A stretch of 54,676 bases of DNA from Fibrobacter succinogenes (GTDB lineage: Bacteria > Fibrobacterota > Fibrobacteria > Fibrobacterales > Fibrobacteraceae), in assembly GCA_902800345.1 (NCBI GenBank), contig CADCDO010000046.1, positions 1 to 54,676 on the forward strand, in the 5' to 3' direction. The notes under the pieces were generated by a model. The model had not been told where the DNA came from, searched no databases, and saw only the letters and a list, made by a program, of their open reading frames with translations. Shown here one piece after another: positions 35,885 to 44,790 of this stretch (position 1 is the stretch's first letter; every line of letters begins with the position of its first letter). Made by a program: the position numbers and the translations under genes.

Positions 35885-38221
35885 CTATGCGTCCATAGAA
35901 CGTATCATATCGCGTATTCTGGCGGCTTCTTCGAAGTCGAGGCGGGCTGCAGCCTCCTTCATTTGACGTTCTAGGTCGGCGAGTTTGGAAGATCTTTGAC
36001 TGGATCCTTCCCCTCTGCGAGGGTCAGGATGACGAGATGCGGATGTTCCGATCATTTCCGCGACACTCTTTCGTCTTTGTACATTCGTCTTCGACTCATG
36101 TACCAACTGTTCGGCTCGGTTATGCCCAACTTCGTTGGTCGCAACTCTCGCCTTGTGCAGTTGTCGTCTAAAATTCGACGGTTGCAGCGGTTCCATCGGG
36201 CGGATGCCGGGGGTGAAGTCTTCGCTGGAATTGTTACTGGAATCGTAACTGGATCCTTCGCTTTGCTCAGGATGACGCTCGTCCACTTCTTCGTCGATGC
36301 CGAGCGGATCGACGATTTTCAGGTCGTCTTCGAGTTTGCGGGTGACGGACTTTGGGGTGATATGGTGCTCGGCGTTGAATTCCTCTTGCAATGTGCGGCG
36401 GCGGTTCGTCTCGTCGATGGCTTTTTGCAGACTTTCGGTCATATTGTCCGCAAACAAGAGGACGGTGCCGTTCACGTTGCGGCTTGCACGGCCCATCGTC
36501 TGGATGAGGCTGCGGTAGTTGCGCAAAAAGCCTTCCTTGTCGGCGTCGAGAATCGCGACCATGCTCACTTCGGGGAGGTCAAGGCCTTCGCGCAAGAGGT
36601 TGATGCCCACGAGCACGTCAAATTCGCCGCTGCGTAGTCCGCGGATGAGTTCGTGGCGTTCCAGCGTCTTGATGTCGCTGTGGAGGTACTTGGCACGGAT
36701 GTTTGCTTCGATGAAAAAATCCGTGAGGTCTTGCGCCATCTTCTTGGTAAGCGTCGTGACGAGCACGCGGTCGCCGTTTTTCACGACTTCTTCGATGCGG
36801 TACAGGAGCACGTCCATTTGCCCCTGGATCGGGAACAGCTCAATCTTCGGGTCCAAAAGTCCGGTCGGTCGGTTAATCTGTTCGGTCACGACACCGCTAG
36901 TCTTTTTCAGTTCGTAGTCGCCGGGGGTGGCACTCACAAAAAGCACCTGCTTTGGGTACATGTACTCGAATTCGGCAAAGTTCATCGGGCGGTTGTCGAG
37001 TGCGCAGGGGAGGCGGAACCCGTACTGCACAAGCGTTGTCTTGCGGGACTTGTCGCCTTCGGCCATACCGCCCACTTGCGGGATGCTCACATGCGATTCG
37101 TCAATCATCAAAAGCCAATCATCGCCAAAGTAGTCGATGAGCGTGAAGGGGCGAGTGCCCGGGGCGCGGTCTTCGATGATGCGCGAGTAGTTTTCGATGC
37201 CGTTGCACATGCCTGTTTCGCGGAGCATTTCCATGTCGTAGCGGGTGCGGCTCGAAAGACGTGCCGATTCGAGAACCTTGCCTTCCTTGTCGAGTTCGGC
37301 GAGGCGGTCGGTCAGTTCGAGTTGGATTCGTTGCAGCATGCCTGCGCGATTTTCTTCTTTGGTGACAAAGTGCTTGGCGGGGGCGATGGTGAGTTCTTCA
37401 ACTTCCTTGATGACTTCGCCCGTGACGATGTTGAAACGGTAAAGGCGATCGACTTCGTCGCCGAAAAGCTCAATGCGGAGCCCATCTTCGTCGTAGCTCG
37501 GGTGGACTTCAATCACGTCACCGCGGACGCGGAATGAGCCTCGGTCGAGGCTAAAGTCGTTGCGCGAATACTGGATGTGGACAAGGTCTCGCAAAATCTT
37601 GTCGCGGTCGTAAACGTCGCCTTTCTTGATGCGTACCATCAAGTCGAAGTATTCGCTCGGGCTGCCGAGGCCGTAAATGCAGCTCACGGAAGCGACGATG
37701 ATGACATCGCGGCGTGTGAGGAGGTTGGCTGTAGCGCGCAGACGGAGCTTGTCGATTTCATCGTTGATGCTTGCGTCTTTTTCGATGAATGTATCCGTGT
37801 GCGGAATGTACGCTTCGGGCTGGAAGTAATCGTAATAGCTGACGAAGTATTCCACCGCATTGTTCGGGAAGAACGACTTGAATTCCTGATAGAGCTGAGC
37901 GGCGAGCGTCTTGTTGTGTGTGAGGATGAGCGTTGGCTTTCCGACATTCTTGATGACGTTTGCCATCGTGAACGTCTTGCCGGAACCGGTCACGCCGAGA
38001 AGCGTCTGAAACTGTTCACCGTTCTTGAAACCTTCGGTCAATTCTTCGATGGCCTTGGGCTGGTCGCCTGCAGCACCGTAAGGACTTACGAGATCAAAAT
38101 CCGCACGTGTGGGCGCCTGGAACTGCTTGAGTTTTCCGGGCAAACTCTTGGATGGCGGTAGCGGTTTCGCTATCGGTTTTGCATACGGATCAGGAGTAAT
38201 AGTCTTACGTGCGCGAGCCAT
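35885..38221 (-). CDS. uvrB: UvrABC excision nuclease subunit B with repeat-bearing linker
   Basis: Damage-recognition helicase of nucleotide excision repair. From the ATG at 38221 the protein has 778 residues, about 100 more than usual. Walker A is [10 protein letters not shown] (residues 76-85), the DNA-wedging hairpin [21 protein letters not shown], and the helicase C domain [14 protein letters not shown]. The C-terminal UVR motif ([27 protein letters not shown]) that binds UvrC is intact. The extra length lies between helicase and UVR motif, where two intergenic-type repeats are translated in frame. I reject the longer frame that starts at 38650, since [11 protein letters not shown] is the natural start. 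Confidence 0.96.
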   Translation of the reverse strand: MARARKTITPDPYAKPIAKPLPPSKSLPGKLKQFQAPTRADFDLVSPYGAAGDQPKAIEELTEGFKNGEQFQTLLGVTGSGKTFTMANVIKNVGKPTLILTHNKTLAAQLYQEFKSFFPNNAVEYFVSYYDYFQPEAYIPHTDTFIEKDASINDEIDKLRLRATANLLTRRDVIIVASVSCIYGLGSPSEYFDLMVRIKKGDVYDRDKILRDLVHIQYSRNDFSLDRGSFRVRGDVIEVHPSYDEDGLRIELFGDEVDRLYRFNIVTGEVIKEVEELTIAPAKHFVTKEENRAGMLQRIQLELTDRLAELDKEGKVLESARLSSRTRYDMEMLRETGMCNGIENYSRIIEDRAPGTRPFTLIDYFGDDWLLMIDESHVSIPQVGGMAEGDKSRKTTLVQYGFRLPCALDNRPMNFAEFEYMYPKQVLFVSATPGDYELKKTSGVVTEQINRPTGLLDPKIELFPIQGQMDVLLYRIEEVVKNGDRVLVTTLTKKMAQDLTDFFIEANIRAKYLHSDIKTLERHELIRGLRSGEFDVLVGINLLREGLDLPEVSMVAILDADKEGFLRNYRSLIQTMGRASRNVNGTVLLFADNMTESLQKAIDETNRRRTLQEEFNAEHHITPKSVTRKLEDDLKIVDPLGIDEEVDERHPEQSEGSSYDSSNNSSEDFTPGIRPMEPLQPSNFRRQLHKARVATNEVGHNRAEQLVHESKTNVQRRKSVAEMIGTSASRHPDPRRGEGSSQRSSKLADLERQMKEAAARLDFEEAARIRDMIRSMDA
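36002..36034 (-). repeat. Repeat element inside uvrB (B)
   Basis: On the coding strand it runs GTCATCCTGACC to GGAAGGATCC and is read as [11 protein letters not shown]. Confidence 0.8.
36251..36277 (-). repeat. Repeat element inside uvrB (A)
   Basis: On the coding strand CGTCATCCTGAGC to GCGAAGGATCC, read as RHPEQSEGS. This is the common intergenic repeat type translated in frame. Confidence 0.85.
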
Positions 38222-38226
38222 TGAGG

Positions 38227-38380
38227 TATGAGGTCGCACCTTCGGTGCTTTGAGGTTGTGGGGACGGCGCGATGCGCCTTTGAGCTCTTCAAAAAGATAG
38301 TAAAAGAAAAATCTTGGAATGAACATGTTTGCCCATAGCCCAGAGCGAAGCGACCTCAAAGTGCGAAGCACGACCTCATA
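38227..38380. repeat. Inverted pair of TATGAGGTC...TTTGAGGT elements
   Basis: 38227-38256 and, inverted, 38353-38380. Outer parts TATGAGGTC and TTTGAGGT are the same, while inner hairpins differ: GCACC-TTC-GGTGC against GTGC-TTC-GCAC. They occupy the divergent region between uvrB and the UreE-like gene. Confidence 0.8.
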
Positions 38381-38410
38381 GCCGTCTACTATTTTTCTAC
38401 ATTGCGTTCC

Positions 38411-38677
38411 ATGATTTGCAATCGTATTCTTGGCACGACTCATCACGGCACTTACAAGAAGGTCGTTGACGTTCCTCTTTTGCGCGAGGAACTGACTGCG
38501 CGCTCTATCCGCTGCATTGCACGTGATGGCGTCGAAATAGAAATCGATGTCTATGAAGATTTGCAAGAAGGTGATATTTTGGCGGAGACGGACTTTAACG
38601 TGTATGCCGTAAAAATCTACGTGCCCAAGAAAAAAAACGCTGAAGAACAAAAGCCGACGGTGAAACGGTATTTATAA
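38411..38677 (+). CDS. Small protein resembling the UreE N-terminal domain
   Basis: An 88-residue protein from the ATG at 38411 (a TTG nine bases earlier is less likely). The pattern [11 protein letters not shown], then [30 protein letters not shown] and VKIYVP follows the N-terminal fold of the urease accessory protein UreE (R/LRxxxxDGxEI, LxxGDIL). The metal-binding C-terminal domain of UreE is missing, and no urease gene is in the window. It may be a stand-alone domain with another task. The call rests on pattern only. Confidence 0.45.
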   Translation: MICNRILGTTHHGTYKKVVDVPLLREELTARSIRCIARDGVEIEIDVYEDLQEGDILAETDFNVYAVKIYVPKKKNAEEQKPTVKRYL

Positions 38678-38694
38678 GCGAGATTTATTTTCAA

Positions 38695-38717
38695 ATCGTC
38701 AGCCGATGGCTGACGAT
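38695..38717. repeat. Perfect 10-bp hairpin after the UreE-like gene
   Basis: ATCGTCAGCC/GGCTGACGAT with loop GAT and no T run. It may be an mRNA 3' end or another intergenic hairpin. Confidence 0.6.
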
Positions 38718-38832
38718 TGACCTTGCGAGAACCCTCGATTTGGTTCTTAAGTTTAAAAAGATTAAATGTGCTAAGTGGTCAAAGAGTCCGAAACCGGGAC
38801 AGGCTCAATCCGGGATGACATACTTAATGGAG

Positions 38833-38863
38833 ATGCCCCGTCAAGCGGGGCATGACAAGGCGG
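38833..38863. repeat. Flanking repeat, left copy
   Basis: ATGCCCC/GGGGCAT hairpin plus GACAA; 30 of 31 bases match 39988-40018 in the same orientation. The pair brackets the Rpn-like nuclease gene. Confidence 0.8.
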
Positions 38864-38895
38864 GGAGATGGTGTTGCGTGGCTTGTTGAAAAATT

Positions 38896-38926
38896 GATTA
38901 ATCACTGATTAAATCGATTAATCACT
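38896..38926 (+). promoter_or_regulatory. GATTAATCACT direct repeats before the nuclease gene
   Basis: GATTAATCACT at 38896-38906 and 38916-38926, with GATTAAATC between them, i.e. exactly 20 bases (two helix turns) apart. TATAAT follows at 38938-38943. This looks like an operator or autoregulatory site, unproven. Confidence 0.4.
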
Positions 38927-39006
38927 TTTTTCTTGTATATAATTTGCTGATTTTCGCTCAAAATCGTCGATTTTTGCGTTGGCACTGTTTTTGCATACAT
39001 AGTGGC

Positions 39007-39933
39007 ATGAAATATGAACACGAAATATCCCATAAGTCCCTCGAAGACTACCTTGTGAAGCCTGGCGAAGAAAGCCCGTTTGCAAATTTGCTAATCGATC
39101 TTGCTTTTAAGAAAGCGTTCGACCCGGACAAGCCTGTTAGTCGAGAGAATCTCATAAATCTATTGAACGATTTGCTGGCACCGCAACTCAAGCGGGCTAT
39201 CGTGAATGTGAAAACCCGCAATGTGGCGAAAAATTTGAGCGGTAGCAAGGCTTCGAGGACTGCGATTTTTGACCTGCATTGCGAAGACGATGATGGGAAC
39301 CTCATTGAAATTGAAGTCCAAATTCGCGAAATGGATAATTTTTTAAAGCGGATTGCCTATTATGCAAGTGAATTGGTTGCGAATCAAGCTGAGCCCGGCG
39401 ATTGGGATTACGATGTGAAGCTGACATACGTCATTGCTCTTGCTCGGTATCGTATCTTCGAAAACGACGAACGGATTGTCCATCGTGCTTCGACGTTAGA
39501 TTTGGAAACTGGCGAACAGATTGTGGATTCCTACAACTATACAATTATCGAGCTTGCGAAGGTTCCTTTCTTTATTGGCAAGGACAGCTTGAGCAAATGG
39601 CTGTTTTTCTTTCGCTACTTGAGCCGGTTGCGTGAGTTGCCGCCGGAGCTTTCGGACAAAAAATTCAAGCAGTTGACGGAGAGTGCTAAAGTATCTAAAT
39701 TCAGTAAGAAAGAATTTGAGGCTTATCAGAAGATGTATCACGAAAGATGGGATCACAATGTCCTGAAACGGGGTTTCTTTAAAGAATTCGCGATGGAAAT
39801 CAACGCGGAGATTGCAAAGAATGTTTCTGGTAATAAGCGTGAAATAGCAAAAAAATTGAAAGCGAGAAATAGACCTGTTGAAGAAATTGCAGAGGACACG
39901 GGCTTATCTATAGAAGAAATTAACGCTTTGTAG
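39007..39933 (+). CDS. Rpn/PD-(D/E)XK nuclease family putative transposase
   Basis: A 308-residue protein from the ATG at 39007. The N-terminal part has FANLLIDLAFKKAF, then the nuclease core with Asp in AIFDLHCEDDDGN and EIEVQI (D...ExEVQ, a PD-(D/E)XK site), then NFLKRIAYYASELV. This is the Rpn / PDDEXK_2 family, members of which promote recA-independent recombination or act as defence nucleases. The C-terminus (KLKARNRPVEEIAEDTGLSIEEI) is helix-turn-helix-like. It is flanked by direct repeats at 38833 and 39988. An earlier TTG at 38944 is a poorer start. Confidence 0.88.
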   Translation: MKYEHEISHKSLEDYLVKPGEESPFANLLIDLAFKKAFDPDKPVSRENLINLLNDLLAPQLKRAIVNVKTRNVAKNLSGSKASRTAIFDLHCEDDDGNLIEIEVQIREMDNFLKRIAYYASELVANQAEPGDWDYDVKLTYVIALARYRIFENDERIVHRASTLDLETGEQIVDSYNYTIIELAKVPFFIGKDSLSKWLFFFRYLSRLRELPPELSDKKFKQLTESAKVSKFSKKEFEAYQKMYHERWDHNVLKRGFFKEFAMEINAEIAKNVSGNKREIAKKLKARNRPVEEIAEDTGLSIEEINAL

Positions 39934-39987
39934 TTTCGTATATAGATTTTGTCCTCGGACATCGCTCAGAATGACGCAAAAAGGAAA

Positions 39988-40018
39988 ATGCCCCGTCAAG
40001 CGGGGCATGACAAAGCGG
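39988..40018. repeat. Flanking repeat, right copy
   Basis: Matches 38833-38863 with one mismatch. On the minus strand the hairpin is followed by TTTTCC, so it could also end the acyltransferase transcript. Confidence 0.8.
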
Positions 40019-40029
40019 TTGGGGTGCTT

Positions 40030-41181
40030 TCATTTCCTAATATTCAAGCTTTCTTTTACGCTGATTTTTTCTTTTCCGAGTAGGCGGTAGAGCTTGCCGC
40101 GGAAAAGCGGGATAGCGGCGATGGTGCCAAGTGCAACAATCGGGATGGCGATGTAGGCGATTCCCGGTTGGTTGATTGCGGGGCGGCAGAAAAGTCGCAG
40201 CATCAGGACAATCCACCAGTGAACGGCAAGAATCACGAGCGCGTTGCGGGATATGTTTCTGAGAATTCCCTTGAAAATGCGAATGGGTGCGATGTCAGGG
40301 ATTTTGCTCGCAAGTAGGAACGTGGCGATAAGGCCGACAATACCTGTGATGGAACTTGCGACAAACTGGGGGAGGCTTTTGCCCAAGTCGTTGTTCATGA
40401 TGCTGAAATTTGGACTCGGCGATTCTAAAAAGGCATAGGCGATAAAGCATACGATTCCGATGGCAGCAACGATGGCCGTATTATTTGATGCGTGTGCTGC
40501 GCCCGCTGAAATGGCACTATGAATTTTTTTGATGGGTTCCTTGCAAAGATAACCGCAACCAAAGAAAAAAAGAATCGTGAGGTCGCGTTCAATGCCTAGC
40601 GGCAAGTGAATATGGTTCTTGTTCAGAATCCAGCCACCAAGGAGCCCTTCTATGGACATGACTGCAAAAAACAACTTTGGATTGACTTGCCGTTTTGACA
40701 TCTCATGAAGTAGATAGAAAATCAAACTGACTGAATATAAAGTAAATACAAACCAGAGAGGCCCTGCGCCGACAGAGGACTTCCCGGCGATAAATATCTT
40801 GGCTATGTTCCAATAGATGTATTGCCATGTGTTGTTGATGTCGGGAATGGTATTCACGACTGTCATTGTGGGGGTTCTTGGGAATAATGCGAAATTGTAA
40901 ATAACGGGATCCAGCGCGAAAAAGAGGAATGAAAGATAAAGGTAGGGAAGTAACAAAACTTTTGTCTTGTGGGTAAAGTAACTCTTGAAATTGCTGAAGC
41001 GCTTGGTGCTGAAAAGCACGCCTGAAATAAAGAAGAAAGATGACATGCGCAGAGCGCTCAAGTGCCATGCTCCCAAATGCGCGTTCGGAAAAGTCTGCTC
41101 GATGTGAAAAAGGCAGACGAGCAAAAGAACGAATCCCTTGAACTCGTCAATCCAGCCTATTCTTGTCTTGTTCGTTGCCAT
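40030..41181 (-). CDS. Membrane acyltransferase family 3 protein
   Basis: A 383-residue inner-membrane protein with about ten hydrophobic segments. The N-terminal RIGWIDEFKGFVLLLVCLFHIEQ carries the family His, and SSFFFISGVLFSTKRFSNFKSYFTHK the conserved FF(I/L)SGxLF and Arg. Relatives transfer acetyl or succinyl groups to sugars of surface polysaccharides or lipids. Target unknown; there is no polysaccharide gene next to it. The ATG at 41181 is preferred over the longer frame from 41247. Confidence 0.85.
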   Translation of the reverse strand: MATNKTRIGWIDEFKGFVLLLVCLFHIEQTFPNAHLGAWHLSALRMSSFFFISGVLFSTKRFSNFKSYFTHKTKVLLLPYLYLSFLFFALDPVIYNFALFPRTPTMTVVNTIPDINNTWQYIYWNIAKIFIAGKSSVGAGPLWFVFTLYSVSLIFYLLHEMSKRQVNPKLFFAVMSIEGLLGGWILNKNHIHLPLGIERDLTILFFFGCGYLCKEPIKKIHSAISAGAAHASNNTAIVAAIGIVCFIAYAFLESPSPNFSIMNNDLGKSLPQFVASSITGIVGLIATFLLASKIPDIAPIRIFKGILRNISRNALVILAVHWWIVLMLRLFCRPAINQPGIAYIAIPIVALGTIAAIPLFRGKLYRLLGKEKISVKESLNIRK

Positions 41182-41369
41182 TGTAAGATATTTCTTTGAT
41201 TTCTGTATAGATAGTAAATTACGACGGATGCATAAACAGTGCTGCACGTAAATCGTTTGAATATAGGCGTTTTAAGCTCGATTTTGATGAAATCTTCATT
41301 TTAATTGTTTATAAACTAATTCTATAAAGTTCTTTGATGATAACAAAAATCAATAACTCAGCATAAAAA

Positions 41370-41409
41370 TTTAGTATTGGACAACACGAAAAATGCGTTC
41401 TATATTTTG
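41370..41409 (+). promoter_or_regulatory. Sulfur-regulon promoter/operator, copy 1
   Basis: TTAGTATTGGAC at 41371-41382, 12 bases, GCGTTC at 41395-41400, then TATATTTTG. Same geometry as the copies at 46543 and 49421. It lies 55 bases before the porin ATG. Confidence 0.85.
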
Positions 41410-41463
41410 CCGCGTCAAAAAACAACAGTAAAAACAATAATCCAATAACCAAGGAGTTGACGA

Positions 41464-42483
41464 ATGAACCAGAACATATATAAAATATTGATTGCCACTG
41501 CACTGGTGTCGTCCATTTGCTCTGCTGAGGAAGCCACTAAAGAAAGTGTTATTAAACCCACCGGAAACGTTCAAGCTCAAACTATCAAGTCTCTTTATGA
41601 TAATAAAGCCGACAATACGCTCGATAATTCGTTTTTGCGTGCGAATGTAGGCGTGAAGTACGATTCCGATAATTTCAACGCTGTCATCAACCTGCGAATT
41701 TTTAGCCCGGCGTTTGGCAATACCATAGATGGCAAGAGCTATGATAAGATTTCTGCCGATACCTACTTTGCTAATTACAAGTGGGATACCGAATACGGCA
41801 AATTTAATTTGCAATTCGGTCGTTTCCGTACGGACTGGAGCGTAGGCGGTAACTTCGGTACTTATGTAGATGTCTTGCTTGACAAGCGTGGGTTCCTCTC
41901 TCGCGATTATCAACATGATGCCGTTTCCTTCGGCTACGAAAAGGGTGTTTCCTCGTTCAGTGCTTTGCTCGGTACTTATGATGCCAAGTTTAATACGGGT
42001 TATATCCGCTTTGAAGAAACACTCAAGTTTGAAGATGCTAAAGTCAGTTTGGCTTATCGCGTGAATGCTCTTGATCCTATCCAGCATACGGCTCAGGTCA
42101 CTCATCGCGTTGCAGGCCGTGCAAGCTATTACTTCCAAAAGAATTTTGGACTCTATGGTGAAGTTGCGCTGATTGCGACCGGTGATGGGGAAAACCTCAA
42201 GGCCGCAAACGCTATCAAGCCCGAATACGCTCAAGATTCGAAATATGTTCCGTTCTTTGTCGGTCTAGAAATTCCTACAGGCGGTTTCCTGAACAACCTC
42301 TACGCTGAACTGGAATACATTTCAAACCGCGACGAATTGCAGGCTGATGCTGATGCCCTCGCATGGACGGTCACTTTCATCAAGAAGATTGGCTCCCGTT
42401 CCAAGGTCCAGTTTAACCTCTACAGCGAGAAAAAAGCTTCTGATGTCGCTCTTGCTGCACGTTTCACATCGACCATCAAATAA
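41464..42483 (+). CDS. Outer-membrane porin, probably for sulfate uptake
   Basis: A 339-residue exported protein. The signal peptide ends SSICSA, then EEATKES. The rest alternates aromatic and polar residues in short strands (FLRANVGVKYDSDNFNAVIN, YKWDTEYGKFNLQFGRF), ending FTSTIK, a beta-barrel pattern of about 16 strands. AAGGAG precedes the ATG. It opens the transcript that continues with the sulfate-binding lipoprotein, and its promoter is the sulfur-type copy 1. So sulfate or sulfonate passage through the outer membrane is the likely job. No family name is certain. Confidence 0.78.
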   Translation: MNQNIYKILIATALVSSICSAEEATKESVIKPTGNVQAQTIKSLYDNKADNTLDNSFLRANVGVKYDSDNFNAVINLRIFSPAFGNTIDGKSYDKISADTYFANYKWDTEYGKFNLQFGRFRTDWSVGGNFGTYVDVLLDKRGFLSRDYQHDAVSFGYEKGVSSFSALLGTYDAKFNTGYIRFEETLKFEDAKVSLAYRVNALDPIQHTAQVTHRVAGRASYYFQKNFGLYGEVALIATGDGENLKAANAIKPEYAQDSKYVPFFVGLEIPTGGFLNNLYAELEYISNRDELQADADALAWTVTFIKKIGSRSKVQFNLYSEKKASDVALAARFTSTIK

Positions 42484-42499
42484 CCTAAGCACACCCGAG

Positions 42500-42552
42500 C
42501 GCCCTCAGCACAGCTCACGCTTCTTTGATCCATTTAGCTGAGGGCGTTTCTT
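42500..42552 (+). promoter_or_regulatory. Intercistronic hairpin between porin and sulfate-binding protein
   Basis: CGCCCTCAGC (42500-42509) pairs perfectly with GCTGAGGGCG (42537-42546) across a 27-base loop, followed by TTTCTTTT. It may partly terminate or stabilise the porin mRNA and so set different amounts of the two proteins. Confidence 0.65.
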
Positions 42553-42588
42553 TTAAAACCTAAAAAAACAAAAAGTGAGGTATATAAC

Positions 42589-43608
42589 ATGAATTTCAAA
42601 AAAATTATACTTGCGTCTATCGCTATCCTCTCCATCGCTTTTTCTGCTTGCTCTTCTTCCGAAGAAAAGACTGCAAACGAAAAGCAAACTCTCACCAACG
42701 TATCTTACGACCCGACTCGTGAGCTTTACGCCAACTACAACCAGGTCTTTGCCAAGCACTGGAAAGAAAAGACCGGCAAGGAAGTGGAAATCACGCAGTC
42801 CCATGGCGGTTCCGGCAAGCAGGCCCTCGAAGTGGCCAACGGCCTTGAAGCCGACGTGGTGACGCTCGCCCTCGAATTTGACGTGAACGCCGTGCGCGAC
42901 GCCGGTCTCATTGAACCGGGTTGGGTCAAGGAATTCCCGCTGAATAGCGCCCCTTACACATCGACCATCGTGTTCTTGGTGCGCAAGGGTAACCCGAAGA
43001 ACCTTAAGGACTGGGGCGATCTCGTGAAAGATGGCATCGGAGTCATCACGCCGAACCCGAAAACCTCTGGCGGCGCTCGCTGGAATTATCTCGCCGCTTG
43101 GGCATGGGCCGAAAAACAGTACAATGGCGACGAAGCCAAGGTCAAGGAATTCGTGAAGAAACTCTACAAGAATGTTCTAGTGCTCGCCTCCGGTGCTCGC
43201 GGCTCTACGACAACCTTCATCGAAAATGGCCAAGGTGACGTTTTGCTCGCCTGGGAAAACGAAGCCTTCCTTTCGCTCAAGGATTATCCTAACGACTACG
43301 AAATCGTAATTCCTAGCGTGAGCATCTTGGCAGAACCCTCTGTCGCAATTGTAGATAAGGTGGTTGACAAGCGCGGCACCCGCGAACTTGCTACCGAATA
43401 CCTGAACTTCCTCTACAGCGACGAAGGCCAGCACATTGCCGCCAAGAACCACTACCGTCCTTCTAACAAGGCCATTCTTGACCAGTACAAGGAATTCAAC
43501 CAGAACGTGAACCTGATTGACATCAGCTACTTCGGCGGTTGGGATAAGGCACAAAAGACGCATTTCTCTAACGGCGGAATCTTCGATCAGATTTACGAAA
43601 AGAAGTAA
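42589..43608 (+). CDS. sbp: Sulfate-binding lipoprotein of the CysTWA importer
   Basis: Captures sulfate for the ABC importer encoded 4 kb downstream. The 339-residue protein has a lipobox FSAC (Cys22), so it is membrane-anchored, not a free periplasmic protein as in enterobacteria. Family landmarks: [68 protein letters not shown] and [13 protein letters not shown]. Intact. It lies in the porin transcript and ends in a strong terminator. Confidence 0.94.
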   Translation: MNFKKIILASIAILSIAFSACSSSEEKTANEKQTLTNVSYDPTRELYANYNQVFAKHWKEKTGKEVEITQSHGGSGKQALEVANGLEADVVTLALEFDVNAVRDAGLIEPGWVKEFPLNSAPYTSTIVFLVRKGNPKNLKDWGDLVKDGIGVITPNPKTSGGARWNYLAAWAWAEKQYNGDEAKVKEFVKKLYKNVLVLASGARGSTTTFIENGQGDVLLAWENEAFLSLKDYPNDYEIVIPSVSILAEPSVAIVDKVVDKRGTRELATEYLNFLYSDEGQHIAAKNHYRPSNKAILDQYKEFNQNVNLIDISYFGGWDKAQKTHFSNGGIFDQIYEKK

Positions 43609-43641
43609 TCCTGTCAAACTATTCTTCTTGTAAAAACCGAG

Positions 43642-43683
43642 CGCTCTCAACCCTTGTTAACGCAATCGTTGGGAGCGTTTTTG
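43642..43683 (+). terminator. Terminator of the porin-sbp transcript
   Basis: A 10-bp stem CGCTCTCAAC/GTTGGGAGCG (one G-T pair), 16-base loop, TTTTT. Confidence 0.85.
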
Positions 43684-43757
43684 AGTTATACCCATGATAC
43701 TTTCCGAGTTTATTCCATCATTTTTATTTTACACATTCGTTTCCGGAATCACTCACT

Positions 43758-43789
43758 TTTGACAATTTGACACAATCATACTATCTTTG
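43758..43789 (+). promoter_or_regulatory. bioB promoter, Bacteroidetes-like
   Basis: TTTG at 43758-43761, 20 bases, TATCTTTG at 43782-43789, i.e. the -33 TTTG / -7 TAnnTTTG pattern. It lies 35 bases before the bioB ATG. Confidence 0.55.
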
Positions 43790-43824
43790 CGTTTTAAAAA
43801 TCCTACCATTTATATAGGTATATC

Positions 43825-44790
43825 ATGTTTTTTCCTATGGCAGAAAATACTTCTATATCAAAAAATGACGCTCTTGAAATACTTGATCTACAAGGCGACG
43901 CCCTCAACAAACTTATAGAAGAAGCATACCGGTTAAGAACGAAATACAAAGGCAACCGCGTCAACATCCAGTTGCTTACGAATGTCCGTAGTGGAAATTG
44001 CACACAGAACTGTGCTTATTGTGCACAATCACGAGATTCCGAAGCCCCGATTGAAAAGTATCGTTATGTGGAAGACAAAAAGCTATATGGCGATAACGAT
44101 ATGGTCGATGAATTCCATCTTTCTAGACATTGCATTGGGCTTAGCGGCATTCGTTTTGCGGATAGCGATATAGAAAGCCTCGCAGAACGTATTCGCAAAA
44201 TGAAAAAGAACGGGACGCAGATATGCTGTTCCATCGGATTCTTGACCGAGCATCAAGCGCAAATTCTGAAAGATGCGGGGCTTAACAGAATCAATCACAA
44301 CTTGAATAGCAGCCGCCGTTTTTACCCAAGCATTTGCACGACGCACACGTATCAAGAAAGAATCGACAATTTGCGTATGCTGAAACGCATCGGTTTTGAA
44401 ATTTGTTCTGGTGGAATTATCGGCATGGGCGAATCGAAGGAAGATGTCGTGGACATGCTTTTTGAATTGAAAGAAATCAATCCCGAATCCGTCCCTATTA
44501 ACTTTTTGCTCCCGGTCAAAGGAACGCGACTGGCCGAGCGCGATATTTCAACGCTGACTCCAGAATATTGCATCAAGGTTCTTTGCCTCGCGCGATTGAT
44601 GTTGCCGAAATCGGATATCCGTTGTGCCGCAGGACGCGAAGTGTATTTCAAAGGTTACGAAAAGACTTTGTTCAAAATCGTCGATTCAATCTTTGCTTCG
44701 GGCTATTTGACTGAAGGTGGAGAAAGCCTTGAAAAAACTTTCCGCACGATTGAAGAAGCTGGATTTACGTGGCAAGTGGAAAGCGCTTAA
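43825..44790 (+). CDS. bioB: Biotin synthase
   Basis: Radical SAM enzyme that inserts sulfur into dethiobiotin. The [4Fe-4S] motif is CTQNCAYCAQS. The ligands of the sulfur-donating [2Fe-2S] cluster are all present: Cys in RHCIGLS, Cys in QICCSIG, Cys in EICSGGI and Arg in DIRCAAGRE. INHNLNSSRRFYP (family usually NHNLDT) and VPINFLLPVKGT also fit. At 321 residues it is a little short, mostly at the C-terminus. No other bio gene is nearby. An ATG at 43837 is an alternative start. Its stop overlaps the convergent sulfurtransferase gene by four bases. Confidence 0.9.
   Translation: MFFPMAENTSISKNDALEILDLQGDALNKLIEEAYRLRTKYKGNRVNIQLLTNVRSGNCTQNCAYCAQSRDSEAPIEKYRYVEDKKLYGDNDMVDEFHLSRHCIGLSGIRFADSDIESLAERIRKMKKNGTQICCSIGFLTEHQAQILKDAGLNRINHNLNSSRRFYPSICTTHTYQERIDNLRMLKRIGFEICSGGIIGMGESKEDVVDMLFELKEINPESVPINFLLPVKGTRLAERDISTLTPEYCIKVLCLARLMLPKSDIRCAAGREVYFKGYEKTLFKIVDSIFASGYLTEGGESLEKTFRTIEEAGFTWQVESA

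Noticed and set aside
36653..37537. 294-codon open frame opposite uvrB
   Set aside because: Shadow of uvrB with no recognisable domain or ribosome site.
38222..38650. N-terminal extension of UvrB
   Set aside because: It passes through inverted repeats and overlaps a divergent gene; family proteins start near MARARK.
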